Source: Shewanella cutis
Lineage (GTDB): Bacteria > Pseudomonadota > Gammaproteobacteria > Enterobacterales > Shewanellaceae
Reading direction: 5' to 3'
Length of the DNA stretch: 64,000 nt
Assembly (NCBI RefSeq): GCF_022410515.1
Contig: NZ_JACSDI010000009.1
Span: 82,631 to 146,630 of the forward strand
In this document: one piece after another, positions 15,001 through 19,651 of the stretch
Numbering within the stretch: position 1 is the stretch's first letter
How the letters are laid out: each line of letters opens with the position of its first letter
The notes under the pieces: model-generated
What the model saw: the letters and a program-made list of their open reading frames with translations, nothing else
What the model was told of the DNA's origin: nothing
Databases searched by the model: none
Translations under genes and position numbers: made by a program

Positions 15001-17178
15001 GATCCACAGCCGGGCGAGCAACTGAGTCTGGATGTGAAGGGCTTGCCGGTGGGCTTTACCCTGAGCGATGGCGTGCACAGTGCCACGGTGGCCACGGCTG
15101 GACAGGTGATCAACACCCAGGGCTGGGACCTGCCCGCTCTGGTCGTGAGGGCACCCCAGGATTTCACCGGCGCCTTGCAGATTCAGCTCAGCGCCCATGC
15201 GGTGGATGCCGCCGGCCATGCCAGCGCCGCCGCTGGTGAGCAGGTGCTGCGCCTGGGCTTCGAGCGCCTGAGCGTGACCGAAGACACCGCGCAGACCTTC
15301 AGCGCGGCCCGGCTGCTGGCCCTGTCCGGCCCGCAGCTGCCATTGGGCGAGAGCTACACGCTGACCGATGTGCAGGTGGACCCGGCTTTCGGCCACTTCA
15401 GCCACAACCCCGATGGCAGCTGGACCTTCACGCCGGCGGCCAATGTCGCGGCCGCGTCCGTGCCTCTCACCCTGCAATTGGGCGGCGGCGCCCAGCCCCT
15501 GAGCGCCAGCCTGCACCTGGCCATCACACCGGTCAACGATGCGCCGGTGCTGGCCGCGCAGAGCGCATCAGCCAGCGAGGACAGCGCACCGCTGATCGGC
15601 CATCTGCAGGCCAGCGACCCGGATGCCGGCGATGTCCTGCACTTCAGCACCTCGGCCCAAGTGGCGGGCTTCAGCCTGCAGGCGGATGGTAGCTACAGCT
15701 TTGATCCCGGCCATGCCGACTACCAGTCTCTGGCTGAAGGTGAACACCGCGATATCCGTATTCCCATCGTGGTGACCGATGCCGCCGGCCAGCAGGCCAC
15801 CCAGACCCTGACCCTGCAGCTCACCGGCCGCAACGATGCCGCCGTGATCAGCGGTGTCGATACCGGCCATGTGCAAGTCGGGGGGCAAGCGCAGGTCGAC
15901 GGTCAGCTGCAGGTCAGCGATGCCGATGCTGGTCAGGCGGGCTTCCAGGCCACTCAGGTTGCGGGCAGTTTCGGTAGTCTGTCGATTGATGCCCAGGGTC
16001 ATTGGCTGTATCAGCTCAATAGCAGCGATTCGTTTGTGCAGCAATTGCTGCCGCATTCCAGTCTGACGGACCAATTGAGCGTGCACAGTCTGGACGGCAC
16101 GACTCACAACATTGATGTGCAGATCAGCGGTCCAGTGGCAGTACAACAGCCGCCGATCTATCAGCCACCGGTGCAGCAGGCTGTGGTGGTGCAGGGGCAC
16201 GATGCTTACGCCAATATCCTAGCGGCCGTGCGCGCCGGAGGCTACCAGTACCAGGCCATTGCCGATGCGCTGGAGCACGGCGATCGCGCGCCCATGGCGA
16301 ATGTGGAACTGGCCATTAGCGGCTCACATGTGCAGATCGTCGATGCTGCAGGTCATGTGGTGCAGACCTATGGGCCGCTCGGTGCCGAGTGGGCGGCTAG
16401 CGTGCCCATGGCTGATCTGATGCTCTGGCACGCCCAAGGGCACAGCATCATAGTCAACAACGACAGCGGCATGAGCAGCACCCATGTTTGGCTGCACGAC
16501 GCGGGTGATATCCACAACCTACATATCAATGTCGCTGGCAGCGGCTTCAATGGTTGGGTGGGAGAGTATTCCCTCGGTGAGCTATCATTAAGCCCCGCCA
16601 TCGCCTATCCCGCTCCCGCTCCCGCAGCCAGTGATGAGCAAGACGGTGAGCCTATTCAAATAGAGAACCTCAATGAGGTTATACAAAACGAAGATGGCAT
16701 GCAGTTCATGAGCGTGGTCGGAGTAAACGCCAGTGATGATGCCGTAACAGGTAATAACGACCGCCCTCTCCTTTTGAATACCGCCAAGGGAGATATAGGG
16801 GACCTCAGCGAGCTGTCGTTATCTTCTCGTCATGGCAATCCTCTCACGACAACGGATGCACACTTTGCAGCCCAAGCTTCACCGGTTGATCACTACCTGC
16901 AAATGTTAGGACTTAGCCCAACGACAGTGAACCTATCTCCTTCTATGCCAGTGGAGTTATTGCCATCGCTATCCTCAAGCGATCACTTCAATGATATTGA
17001 TGCACCGATGCACGCTATCCCTGAGGTGAACCATTTTGAAAACCCATTATTAGATAATGACAAGGAGCAACATAAAGATCGTCATTTCGACCTATTTGAT
17101 GTAACAGAACTTCACACGAATCCGAATGACGATGACCTATTACATTCAGCACTCAACGACATGCACAACCAAATGTAA
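1..17178 (+). CDS. Giant VCBS/cadherin-repeat surface adhesin (5' end outside window)
   Basis: The reading frame is open from base 1, and the first 16 codons already encode VCBS repeat, so the GTG at 49 is not the true start. About 5,725 residues are visible. They consist of some 17 VCBS-type repeats of ~100 residues (pattern VIxGxDxGxVTED...DADAGQAxF...YGxFSIDxxGxWTYxxDN...SxDGTxHxIxVxIxGxND). These alternate with about ten cadherin-like repeats (VTEDGxxLxG...GFTLNADGSYSFDP), two putative-Ig blocks, a LamG-like block (about 3220-3800), four larger ~350-residue modules and four copies of an unnamed ~130-residue domain. VCBS proteins of this size are usually type I-secreted, calcium-stabilised adhesins acting at the cell surface in attachment or biofilm formation. 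No secretion genes are in view. The C-terminal ~180 residues are acidic, contain VDHYLQMLGL and lack GGxGxD RTX nonapeptides. The middle of the gene is far richer in G+C than both ends. Family call is firm; ligand and function are unknown. Confidence 0.93.
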   Translation, partial: TAIQALKTGESITDTLVVQTQDGTRQTISITIHGTDDHSVIMGTSVMRVFEDKRLSQGLLHTDGQLWVSNPDTGRAGFAAEQLQGQFGILSINTHGHWTYTADNNNPSIQALKHGESLTETLFVQALDGTSQKIAILIKGADDKAIIGGTATATLIEDQSAQHGQLQAHGALTITDPDADQAQFTALTDVTGSAGYGHFSIDATGNWTYTVDNTLTAIQQLNTGDRLTDSLTISSADGTNHTLTVTITGSNDAPVVAHSLVTTTATEDTAFRFSIPAGTFADIDTGDTLILSTGSLPAWLHFDAATGTFSGTPANGDVGTQHITVTATDGSGAQVSTTFALNVANTNDAPTLNAIASVRVTEDSAQATGQFTATDPDTGDTLTYSIAQPVNGLTVNSDGSWSFEPAHASYQHLTAGQTQVLTIPVTVTDSAGATSTQDLVIKVNGTNDGAVIAGTDVGAVTEDQAAGGSHYLQATGTLSVTDVDAGEAVFQAGTSTGQFGELVLHSDGQWMYQADNANPAVQALKAGEQATESFTVTSKDGTAHSIVITITGTNDAPAVAHALTTTTATEDAAFSFGIPAGTFADIDTGDTLTLTSGSLPAWLNFDAATGTFSGTPTNGDVGTQHITVTATDGSGAWVSSTFDLVVSNTNDAPTLNPIASVRVTEDSAQATGHFTATDPDSGDSLTYSIAQPVDGLTVHADGSWSFDPAHASYQQLRAGQTQTLTIPVTVTDAAGATSTQDLVIKINGSNDGAVIAGTDVGTLTEDRVSGGGRQLQAAGTLTVADADAGEAVFQAGTSTGHYGNLLFHSDGQWMYQADNTQGAIQQLKAGQQATERFTVHSADGTAHTITITITGSNDAPVIAAQAQSVTEDGALLSGKMIATDIDSGDTQTFSIANAVDGFTLNADGSYSFDPGDAAYQHLAAGLTQDLLIPITVTDSAGASSTQSLQITVTGANDGPSVVAADAAHAADLSGTLEDTPHTYTQADLLRLVGATDLDGDSLDIRAVAVDATYGAFSKQANGDWLFTPAANAHHDDIPLTLTVSDGHATVTAYARLDISPVTDVATPTLSVQAEQHVIQFGDTGAPAIYTVGGIQHAGDLHDFAIEMTVVGGSQVAVQGHNGPTLVSYAIPGDLNAMYIWRPENLQFHIGGQNYDTGVDISHDTGSHRYGFVWNGAAGTFDVLRDGQVLKHLDNLPKGASLTGGGVMAFGNDQDSLGGGFQAGDAWHGQLFSTTMATGGVTAAEMTQHALRDLATGSDLILDVQAQGPRVVDMTGHHTMATSGPVTTPTTQVDTRIANPNPGALLHLQPQFGPPQDADDKVTAAVLKGFVAGTELSDGHGHQHTVSGPDDRVDITHWDQTGLTAQLPMGSHVGALLVLEVTTTGPGGNIATSSSAVQAVSLNSPADSTVTTDVTIQLDIAPTDSPALIAGQDTGSVTEDVGVTPADKLEARGTLTIQDHDPGQAVFVPQTDTLTQYGRFSIDEQGHWVYQAFNSHSDIQALSSGSTLTDLLQVRSPDGSQHTITVTINGSNDAPVLTAQAQAITEDGSQLTGQMVATDVDTGDTRTFSLANAVDGFTLNTDGSYSFDPSHASYQHLAAGQTQDVVIPITVTDSSGTASTQNLTVTVTGTNDAAVITGTDAGVVAEDGALRASGQLLVSDVDDGQASFNAQARVPGHYGVFSLAADGTWTYDLNNSDTDVQALTKGQSLSDSMVAKSVDGSSHTITVSIQGRDDGAVIAGVDTGRVTEDQNVIAGQLQTSGQLTLNDADAGHHQFTAMSHVAGHYGSFSIDANGAWTYTADNSQDAVQQLGRNDSLVERFHVTSDDGTQHTVLVTLQGSNDTPVIQAQTRSVTEDGAMLTGQMRASDTDIHDRLQFSTTAHIAGFTLASDGSYSFDPKASAYQNLGAGVAETLYIPVTVRDQFGAQHTRDLLITVTGTNDGAIIQGKDHGDVVEDLNPVNGQLRAQGHLGVTDVDASQSAFVVQTDVVGHFGRFSIDADGAWTYAVDNSSDRVQALREGAQAVEHFVVHSLDGTSHAVRVIVHGSNDAPVVTSTAQTAIEDGALLHGQLRVTDRDRGDKAHFQLDHPVAGFTLDSDGSYRFDPSDSAHQDLRQGQVMHLDIPVTVTDDAGAVVHHTISITLTGRNDAAVISGADRAALTEDSGLQNGLLQASGQLQVSDIDDGEAHFTAQNAVAGSRGLGHFSINAAGQWIYTVDNTQAAVQQLQSGDSLTERFTVYSADGSAHTVRVTIAGSNDAPVLTAQTQAVTEDGARLSGRMVATDVDAGDTLSFSLTNAVDGFTLNADGSYSFDPGNAAYQHLTAGQTQDVLIPITVTDSVGASSTQNLTITVTGSNDGAVITGHDFRELQEDVRVQPGNRLAVDGVLTITDPDAGEAHFIAQTDVLGSGGFGHFSINADGQWHYEADNSQSAIQSLRPGDPRLMDTLVVTSVDGTTHTLSVAIQGMDDAPVLTAQTQAVTEDGMLLTGQMVATDVDTSDTLTFSLANAVDGFTLNADGSYSFDPSHASYQHLAAGQTQDLIIPITVTDSAGATSTQNLTITLTGSNDGPQVTHGTSATAADLGTINEDTPRVFSEADLLRLVGASDVDDGAQLHIVAGSLTSAHGTFSGDAAHGYTFTPAANFSGQDVDLQFSVTDGTVSREAHAQLDITPVADAPDRLAGKPLITNFDSAGGTGGWRTNAGAQIRLEGSDAGGQGVVLIHGQNTGVLHQDLDTFAGQRLQVTFDLMLANGRPLSNLEVVWEGKVIATLGTSHQLHGRSHHVLDLVASGPGSRLEFRPADNVNYTTGVKLDNIGLTFVDVRAEREAISNHDAQLHLGKEFVLTDTDGSESLHYLIKGLPVGFTLSDGTHSVTVAQADQEIDTRGWLQDALRVQAPQDYAGAVDIQVTARSEESGNQQTADAPLLPMRLNFESADVLTVAEDTPKTFSAGKLLALAGLVAAPGQPLSLSDVQVDAALGHFSHNSDGSWTFTPAANVSADQVPLTLTVTGGAQPITAALSLVITPVADAPVGGLNFNTDFDHQAVGSDGWGFVDGAGMGWHTDYAKGIEVGQDKLYGGASSNQIVELVAGGGSNLYRVLPTTAGQALRFGFDLSARAGNTVAALEVVWEGQVIDTIKPGSAFGLVHHDYDLVATGANSRIELRATGGDGHAIIDNIAISPPPVVGLVNHAVSLDLGLAFQLVDTDGSETISYLIKGLPVGAMLSDGTHSVTVATAGQVIDTKGWQLDTLTLQAPRDFEGQLDFKVSAIAEEAATHETALSADQSVRLTFEHLETAEDTPRTFSEAELLQLAGLRSPAGQTYALSDVQVDPAFGQVTHNADGSWTFTPAANVSADQVALNLTVAGGAQSQQVALPLRISAVADAPVLADGLSTTDFNHQTVGSDGWAFVDGAGLGWHTSYGKGIEVGQDKLYGGASSNQIVELIANGASNIYRDIPSTAGQRLRFGFDLSARVGSSAAALEVVWEGKVIDTITPASGYAMVHHDYDLVATGANSRLELRATGSGDGRSLIDNLQIGPPPQLALVNHELHLKLDDYFHLVDLDGSESLSYLIKGLPVGFTLGDGTHSVTVTAADQVIDTTGWQQDALRIQSPKDFSGTLDLSISGRSEEGSNHQAATSAELPLRLSFERLATSEDTPLTLDESKLLALSGVVPGAGEHLSLSDVQVDAVFGQFSHNADGSWTFTPAANVNADQVPFTLTVSGGSQPISSTLQLSITPVNDAPVLGDATAAATEGGAVLHGQLSATDVDTGDTLHYSLAQAVDGFTLNADGSYSFDPGHAAYQHVVPGQTEQVVIPVTVTDAAGGSSTAHLSIALTGTNNGAVIAGRDYGSVMEDYQVTNGRLEFQGALTISDQDAGEAKFNPENAVGTTYGRYTIDQLGNWLYTADNSSDAIQKLKTGEHLTDSFTVHSADGTAHTITVTIQGQDDAPAFVPHAGPVRSDDMFEMIGHALSNSDPYLQYLSDMILNGRDPAPFDQAMVSIKNAGVALIGPDGHVEHQYLPRSIGTEVPIMDLINWHAKGAGYEVVFTDNTAPAVMVSAHNRYNPGGLSGHYPYTSLLLHPDEKASALYPVMHEVAAASGGAAVQGAVAMPPAVAPELFDGGHVVEDSGQLVTGFIEVKDADAGQSAMQPQTGTATHYGRFSIDANGDWVYQLDNSRPEVQLLVDGQTLTDIITVHSADGTTHEVNITIHGQNDGAVIAGTDSGTVVEDHHVTAAGTIVAKGQLTVTDADAGQAAFVAQNDIATQYGHFSLAADGHWTYTVDNSRADIQALQPGGTPGETADVSQALALTLAQSNEAGFKAVAEALAQGQAGALAGVLDLSIQGAAIVLSGPTGTQPVVFGMDGQGRSTIGVDELLSWLHQGKGYELHLQGMQSDVQVFVHNRGDAADLHALPQSAAGDLADPAGSARHLALSWHTAPLPAELGETVTVRSVDGTEHRINLSIFGTAENAVIAGVDTGSVTEDSHVTGAGMIQTHGKLSVQDPNAGQSAFSAVHQVAGQYGQLSLEADGQWTYTADNNSAALNALNKGQSALETFVVKSVDGTAHSINITVHGADEKPDLWPEIARNLQAQSGMDVRGYHFIAERVAAGDSDSLTDVVMNVFNGKPTVVDASGHVLHTFDRYSNFWGYYVPMNELADQLKAHPGAMLVLQGQVGGSASYYFHDAYDEMKLNFQGAYRYKPSDHPIGSLPIAGLPQPGGAAQANAAAQLGGADSGSVLADGDAQLQTQGHLTVLDADGGQAHFKAVGHLQGRYGHFSIDEQGSWHYQADGHQSSLQGLSAGQQLMDSVTVHSADGTAHQLNVHLFGGGAVEVIGMADVHTSFDSQAVAAAGYEFVNPGRWDWQSDRSGGVELGAERLYGGASGSSNQIVELVATAGHPDNLYRVVSTAPGESLHFAFDLGGRNNYAGATVEVLWEGQVIDTITAPDKAWGLSHHSYDLIATGTDSRLELRTQATDGNHRVILDNLELVSQRLSTVNQDLPLHVDRNYRLADPQPGEQLSLDVKGLPVGFTLSDGVHSATVATAGQVINTQGWDLPALVVRAPQDFTGALQIQLSAHAVDAAGHASAAAGEQVLRLGFERLSVTEDTAQTFSAARLLALSGPQLPLGESYTLTDVQVDPAFGHFSHNPDGSWTFTPAANVAAASVPLTLQLGGGAQPLSASLHLAITPVNDAPVLAAQSASASEDSAPLIGHLQASDPDAGDVLHFSTSAQVAGFSLQADGSYSFDPGHADYQSLAEGEHRDIRIPIVVTDAAGQQATQTLTLQLTGRNDAAVISGVDTGHVQVGGQAQVDGQLQVSDADAGQAGFQATQVAGSFGSLSIDAQGHWLYQLNSSDSFVQQLLPHSSLTDQLSVHSLDGTTHNIDVQISGPVAVQQPPIYQPPVQQAVVVQGHDAYANILAAVRAGGYQYQAIADALEHGDRAPMANVELAISGSHVQIVDAAGHVVQTYGPLGAEWAASVPMADLMLWHAQGHSIIVNNDSGMSSTHVWLHDAGDIHNLHINVAGSGFNGWVGEYSLGELSLSPAIAYPAPAPAASDEQDGEPIQIENLNEVIQNEDGMQFMSVVGVNASDDAVTGNNDRPLLLNTAKGDIGDLSELSLSSRHGNPLTTTDAHFAAQASPVDHYLQMLGLSPTTVNLSPSMPVELLPSLSSSDHFNDIDAPMHAIPEVNHFENPLLDNDKEQHKDRHFDLFDVTELHTNPNDDDLLHSALNDMHNQM
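8035..11205 (+). repeat. Three tandem ~350-residue adhesin modules
   Basis: Three consecutive in-frame copies of one composite module. Each has a jelly-roll-like part (SSNQIVEL...LRFGFDLSAR...LEVVWEGKVIDT...HHDYDLVATGANSRLELR), then a part with SYLIKGLPVGFTLSDGTHSVTV, then a cadherin-like part (EDTPxTFSxxxLLALxG...GSWTFTPAANVSADQV). Copies start near 8035, 9076 and 10135. Copies 2 and 3 are nearly identical in DNA over long stretches, for example around 9181-9240 versus 10249-10308, while copy 1 is divergent in its first third. A fourth copy lies at 14468-15549. Confidence 0.85.
11854..12228 (+). other. Unnamed ~130-residue domain, copy 1 (within adhesin)
   Basis: Block between two VCBS repeats: a helical start (DDMFEMIGHALSNSDPYLQY), then VSIKNAGVALIGPDGHVEHQY, VPIMDLINWHAKGAGYEVVF and a tail with AHNRYN...LSGHYPYTSLLL. 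The pattern recurs at three other places in the same protein. I do not recognise it as a named family. Confidence 0.65.
12877..13290 (+). other. Unnamed ~130-residue domain, copy 2, nested inside a VCBS repeat
   Basis: Helical start (ALALTLAQSNEAGFKAVAEA), then LDLSIQGAAIVLSG, IGVDELLSWLHQGKGYELHL and VQVFVHNRGDAADLHAL. It sits inside a VCBS repeat: the part ending in WTYTVDNSRADIQAL is upstream, and the closing strand VTVRSVDGTEHRINLSIFG comes only after this block. It is therefore an insertion domain rather than a linker. Confidence 0.65.
13708..14110 (+). other. Unnamed ~130-residue domain, copy 3 (within adhesin)
   Basis: The most divergent internal copy: DLWPEIARNLQAQSG...FIAERVAAGDS, then VVMNVFNGKPTVVDASGHVL, YYVPMNELADQLKAHPGAML, and YYFHDAYDEMKLNFQGAYRY. 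It lies between two complete VCBS repeats. The shared features are the GHVxxxY turn, the VPMxxL helix and the HDxxD segment. Confidence 0.6.
14468..15549 (+). repeat. Fourth copy of the ~350-residue adhesin module
   Basis: Same order of parts as the three tandem copies at 8035-11205: a TSFDSQAV...SSNQIVELV...VEVLWEGQVIDTI...HHSYDLIATG segment, then VKGLPVGFTLSDGVHS, then EDTAQTFSAARLLALSG...GSWTFTPAANV. It is separated from the tandem block by VCBS repeats and three copies of the unnamed ~130-residue domain, and is more diverged from copies 2 and 3 than they are from each other. Confidence 0.8.
16201..16600 (+). other. Unnamed ~130-residue domain, copy 4, before the C-terminal tail
   Basis: Follows the last VCBS repeat and a proline/glutamine linker. 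It has DAYANILAAVRAGGYQYQAI, then VELAISGSHVQIVDAAGHVV, SVPMADLMLWHAQGHSII and HVWLHDAGDIHNLHINVAGS. It closely parallels copy 1 (GHV, VPxMDL.xWHAxG). It ends about where base composition falls back to the chromosomal level. Confidence 0.65.
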
Positions 17179-17225
17179 TCAGGGGGCGAGAGTACCTAAC
17201 ATTCAATCCCTTAGCAGAGCATAAC

Positions 17226-17261
17226 TTTAGCGCAATAGACCCTAGGGTCTATTGCGCTAAA
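17226..17261 (+). terminator. 36-bp perfect palindrome after the adhesin gene
   Basis: A perfect inverted repeat with 18-bp arms and no spacer, centred at 17243/17244, lies 48 bp after the adhesin stop codon. In RNA it would form a long hairpin and probably ends adhesin transcription. It lacks a clear T tract, so a protein-binding site or recombination site is also possible. Confidence 0.5.
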
Positions 17262-17292
17262 AGTCCATCACCGACATTTAGGCCAAGGCACC

Positions 17293-18585
17293 ATGCGCTG
17301 GGTAGCCAAAATGTCTACCCTCTTAAAAATAATGCAGAAAATCGCTCCCTACAGCCCCCTTAAACCCTTAAAAATCTGGCATTTATTTTGCCTAGTGAGT
17401 ATATGTTCAATTGTGGCAATCTCTATGACCGCGGGCAAAACCCCAACCCATTTTACGACTCAACCATTAAACCGTGTACTCGGTGAAACCAGTGGCGCCT
17501 TTGCTGACTTAGGCACTTTTTTACCGTTAGTCTTGGGCTTAATTGCCCTAAACCAATTTTCGCCCCAAGGGATATTTTTAGGCTTTGGCGCATTCGCCAT
17601 CTTTAGCGCCTTATTTTATCGCCGCCCTATTCCCGTTCAGCCCATGAAGGTCATCGCCGCCCTTGTGATCGCCCAAGGCTTAACGCCAGGGATGCTCCAA
17701 GCCAGCGCCATGCTGATGGGTATCATACTGTTAATGTTAGCGTTTAGTGGTGCCATCACTTGGCTTGCCAAGCAATTATCCCAAGCCGTCAGTGTGGGGA
17801 TTCAATTAGCGATTGGTCTGCAATTGATGTGGATGGGCGCCAAGATGATGAGCGACTTTTGGTTGCTCGGACTCAGCGCGTTTGCCTTGCTATTTGCGAG
17901 TAAATTCTTACCGTTACGCTACCTTGCCATGCCACTGGTTATCGCAGCTGGCATGTTGTGGCAAGCCAACAGCCAAACCGACATGGCCACCAGCCTGAGC
18001 ATTCCCGCCTTGAGTGCATCTTTGCATTTGGCTTGGCCGAGTCTTAATGAGTGGAGCTCGGCGGCGATTTTACTAGTGTTGCCACAACTCGCCCTCACCT
18101 TAACCAATGCGGTAATAGCAACTTCAGCCATGGCGCAGGAAAAATTCCCCGAAGACGCCGCTAAACTCACGCCTAAAAACTTGGCCATTAGCTCTGGGCT
18201 GGCCAATTTGTTACTCGCGCCTTTTGGTGCAGCGGCCATGTGTCACGGTGCGGGAGGGTTGGCGGTACAGTATCACTTTGGCGCACGAACTCATCTTGCG
18301 CCACTGATTTTTGGCGGCACTTGTCTTGTCATCGCCCTGTTTTGGGATAGCCAAATGGCATGGTTGCTCGGGCTTATTCCTGTAGCAATACTCGGCAGTT
18401 TGCTGTCCATCGGCGGTTTACAATTAGCGTGGTCAAAACGCCTGATCGACGGCAAGCCCTTCTGTATCTTTGTGATCTTATCTACCGCCGTGACCTGCCT
18501 TGCGATTAACGCCGCAGCAGGATTAGCCGTAGGGATTCTTCTTGAGCAGGGGCGCCGCACTTGGGCCATGCTCGCCATGCGTTAA
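17293..18585 (+). CDS. MOT1-type sulfate/molybdate transporter
   Basis: A polytopic inner-membrane protein of 430 residues with about ten hydrophobic segments. It carries the two signatures of the molybdate/sulfate permease family related to MOT1: GETSGAFADLGTFLPLVLG (about residues 64-82) and RPIPVQPMK (about 111-119), the latter part of the anion pathway. Likely role is uptake of molybdate or sulfate. The start is uncertain: ATG 17293 precedes an unusually long N-terminus, and ATG 17311 or 17332 are alternatives. The gene stands alone, between the adhesin palindrome and a convergent terminator, with no molybdenum-cofactor genes in view. The substrate is inferred from family only. Confidence 0.85.
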   Translation: MRWVAKMSTLLKIMQKIAPYSPLKPLKIWHLFCLVSICSIVAISMTAGKTPTHFTTQPLNRVLGETSGAFADLGTFLPLVLGLIALNQFSPQGIFLGFGAFAIFSALFYRRPIPVQPMKVIAALVIAQGLTPGMLQASAMLMGIILLMLAFSGAITWLAKQLSQAVSVGIQLAIGLQLMWMGAKMMSDFWLLGLSAFALLFASKFLPLRYLAMPLVIAAGMLWQANSQTDMATSLSIPALSASLHLAWPSLNEWSSAAILLVLPQLALTLTNAVIATSAMAQEKFPEDAAKLTPKNLAISSGLANLLLAPFGAAAMCHGAGGLAVQYHFGARTHLAPLIFGGTCLVIALFWDSQMAWLLGLIPVAILGSLLSIGGLQLAWSKRLIDGKPFCIFVILSTAVTCLAINAAAGLAVGILLEQGRRTWAMLAMR

Positions 18586-18607
18586 GCGCAACGATATCCA
18601 AGAGAGT

Positions 18608-18644
18608 AAAAAAACACAGCGCATCCATGCGCTGTGTTTTTATC
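18608..18644. terminator. Bidirectional terminator between convergent genes
   Basis: A strong stem with arms ACACAGCGCAT and ATGCGCTGTGT, flanked by a run of A on the left and T on the right, so it can serve both the transporter gene and the convergent deacetylase gene. Confidence 0.88.
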
Positions 18645-18646
18645 CC

Positions 18647-19651
18647 TTAAAATGTTCTCGCTGGATTGGTTGGCGTATCCTTTTGCGCCAGCGCCCATTT
18701 AGCAATTGCATCCTTACGCATAAAACCCACTTTTGAGTGTTCTTTCGCGTATTGAATAAACTTATCTAAGGCATTGGCAAGACCTGGCGTACCACCAATT
18801 CTGTCGTGCACACTGATAGACATCATCCGCCGCTGAGAGGCACCTTCTTGATAGAGCATATCGAATTCATCTTTAAGCTCCTGTAAAAAGTCGGCGGCTG
18901 TCATCGCAGTGTTACCACCAAAGCGACCTATATCATTGTTACGCAAGGTATAAGGCACCACGGCAAATGGCTTACCTTGCACCGGCGTGATCGAAGGTTC
19001 ATCCCGCGATAAGTCATCAATATGATAGATAAAGCCTAAGTCCTGCAGGATATTTAAAGTTTGGGTGCTGTGGCGCATCCAAAACGCATTAAACCCAATG
19101 GGGCGCTGGCCGGTGATCTTCTCTAAGGTGTTGATACTCTCAATATAAGAATCACGCTCCTGCGCTGGCGACATGCTGTATTGCGGCGTCCATGTCTGTC
19201 CATGGCCAGCAATCTCATGGCCTTCATCTGCGACTTGTTTGGCAAGTTGTGGATGTAATTCGGCAGCACGGCCCACCATATGGGATGTCACCTGAATATG
19301 GTGCTTACGCCATATACGCAGCAAACGCGGTATTCCCTCATTCATCCCGTAGTCATACCAACTGGGAGTAATGGTATCTGGGTAGCCTTTCTCCATTGGT
19401 GGAAATGGGCCTTCAGCGTTTTTATCCTGCGCGCCAGCTTCAAACTGCATGGATATCGAGATCACCAATTGCTCGCCATTCGGCCAAAAACGCTTATTCA
19501 TACTGCCTCCTACCGAAGTTTGTGTCTTATCATCGAGTGCCACTAAGCCCGAAACGCCCATTGAAAATGCTGACTGGCTTAGCCCTACCCCTGCAATCAA
19601 AGCACCACTCGCCTGTAAACTGGTCTTTAAAAATTGTCGACGTTGATTCAT
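18647..19651 (-). CDS. Tat-exported polysaccharide deacetylase family protein
   Basis: A protein of 334 residues. The N-terminus has a twin-arginine signal (NQRRQFLKTSLQ followed by a hydrophobic stretch to about residue 30), predicting folded export by the Tat system encoded later in the window. The remainder resembles the NodB-fold polysaccharide deacetylase/PuuE-like group: TSHMVGRAAELHPQ, GHEIAGHGQTW and GFNAFWMRHSTQT match family segments. Such enzymes remove acetyl or other acyl groups from sugars or hydrolyse cyclic amides; the substrate cannot be read here. Its start overlaps the stop of the upstream SnoaL-like gene by 4 bp, so the two are translationally coupled. Confidence 0.85.
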   Translation of the reverse strand: MNQRRQFLKTSLQASGALIAGVGLSQSAFSMGVSGLVALDDKTQTSVGGSMNKRFWPNGEQLVISISMQFEAGAQDKNAEGPFPPMEKGYPDTITPSWYDYGMNEGIPRLLRIWRKHHIQVTSHMVGRAAELHPQLAKQVADEGHEIAGHGQTWTPQYSMSPAQERDSYIESINTLEKITGQRPIGFNAFWMRHSTQTLNILQDLGFIYHIDDLSRDEPSITPVQGKPFAVVPYTLRNNDIGRFGGNTAMTAADFLQELKDEFDMLYQEGASQRRMMSISVHDRIGGTPGLANALDKFIQYAKEHSKVGFMRKDAIAKWALAQKDTPTNPARTF

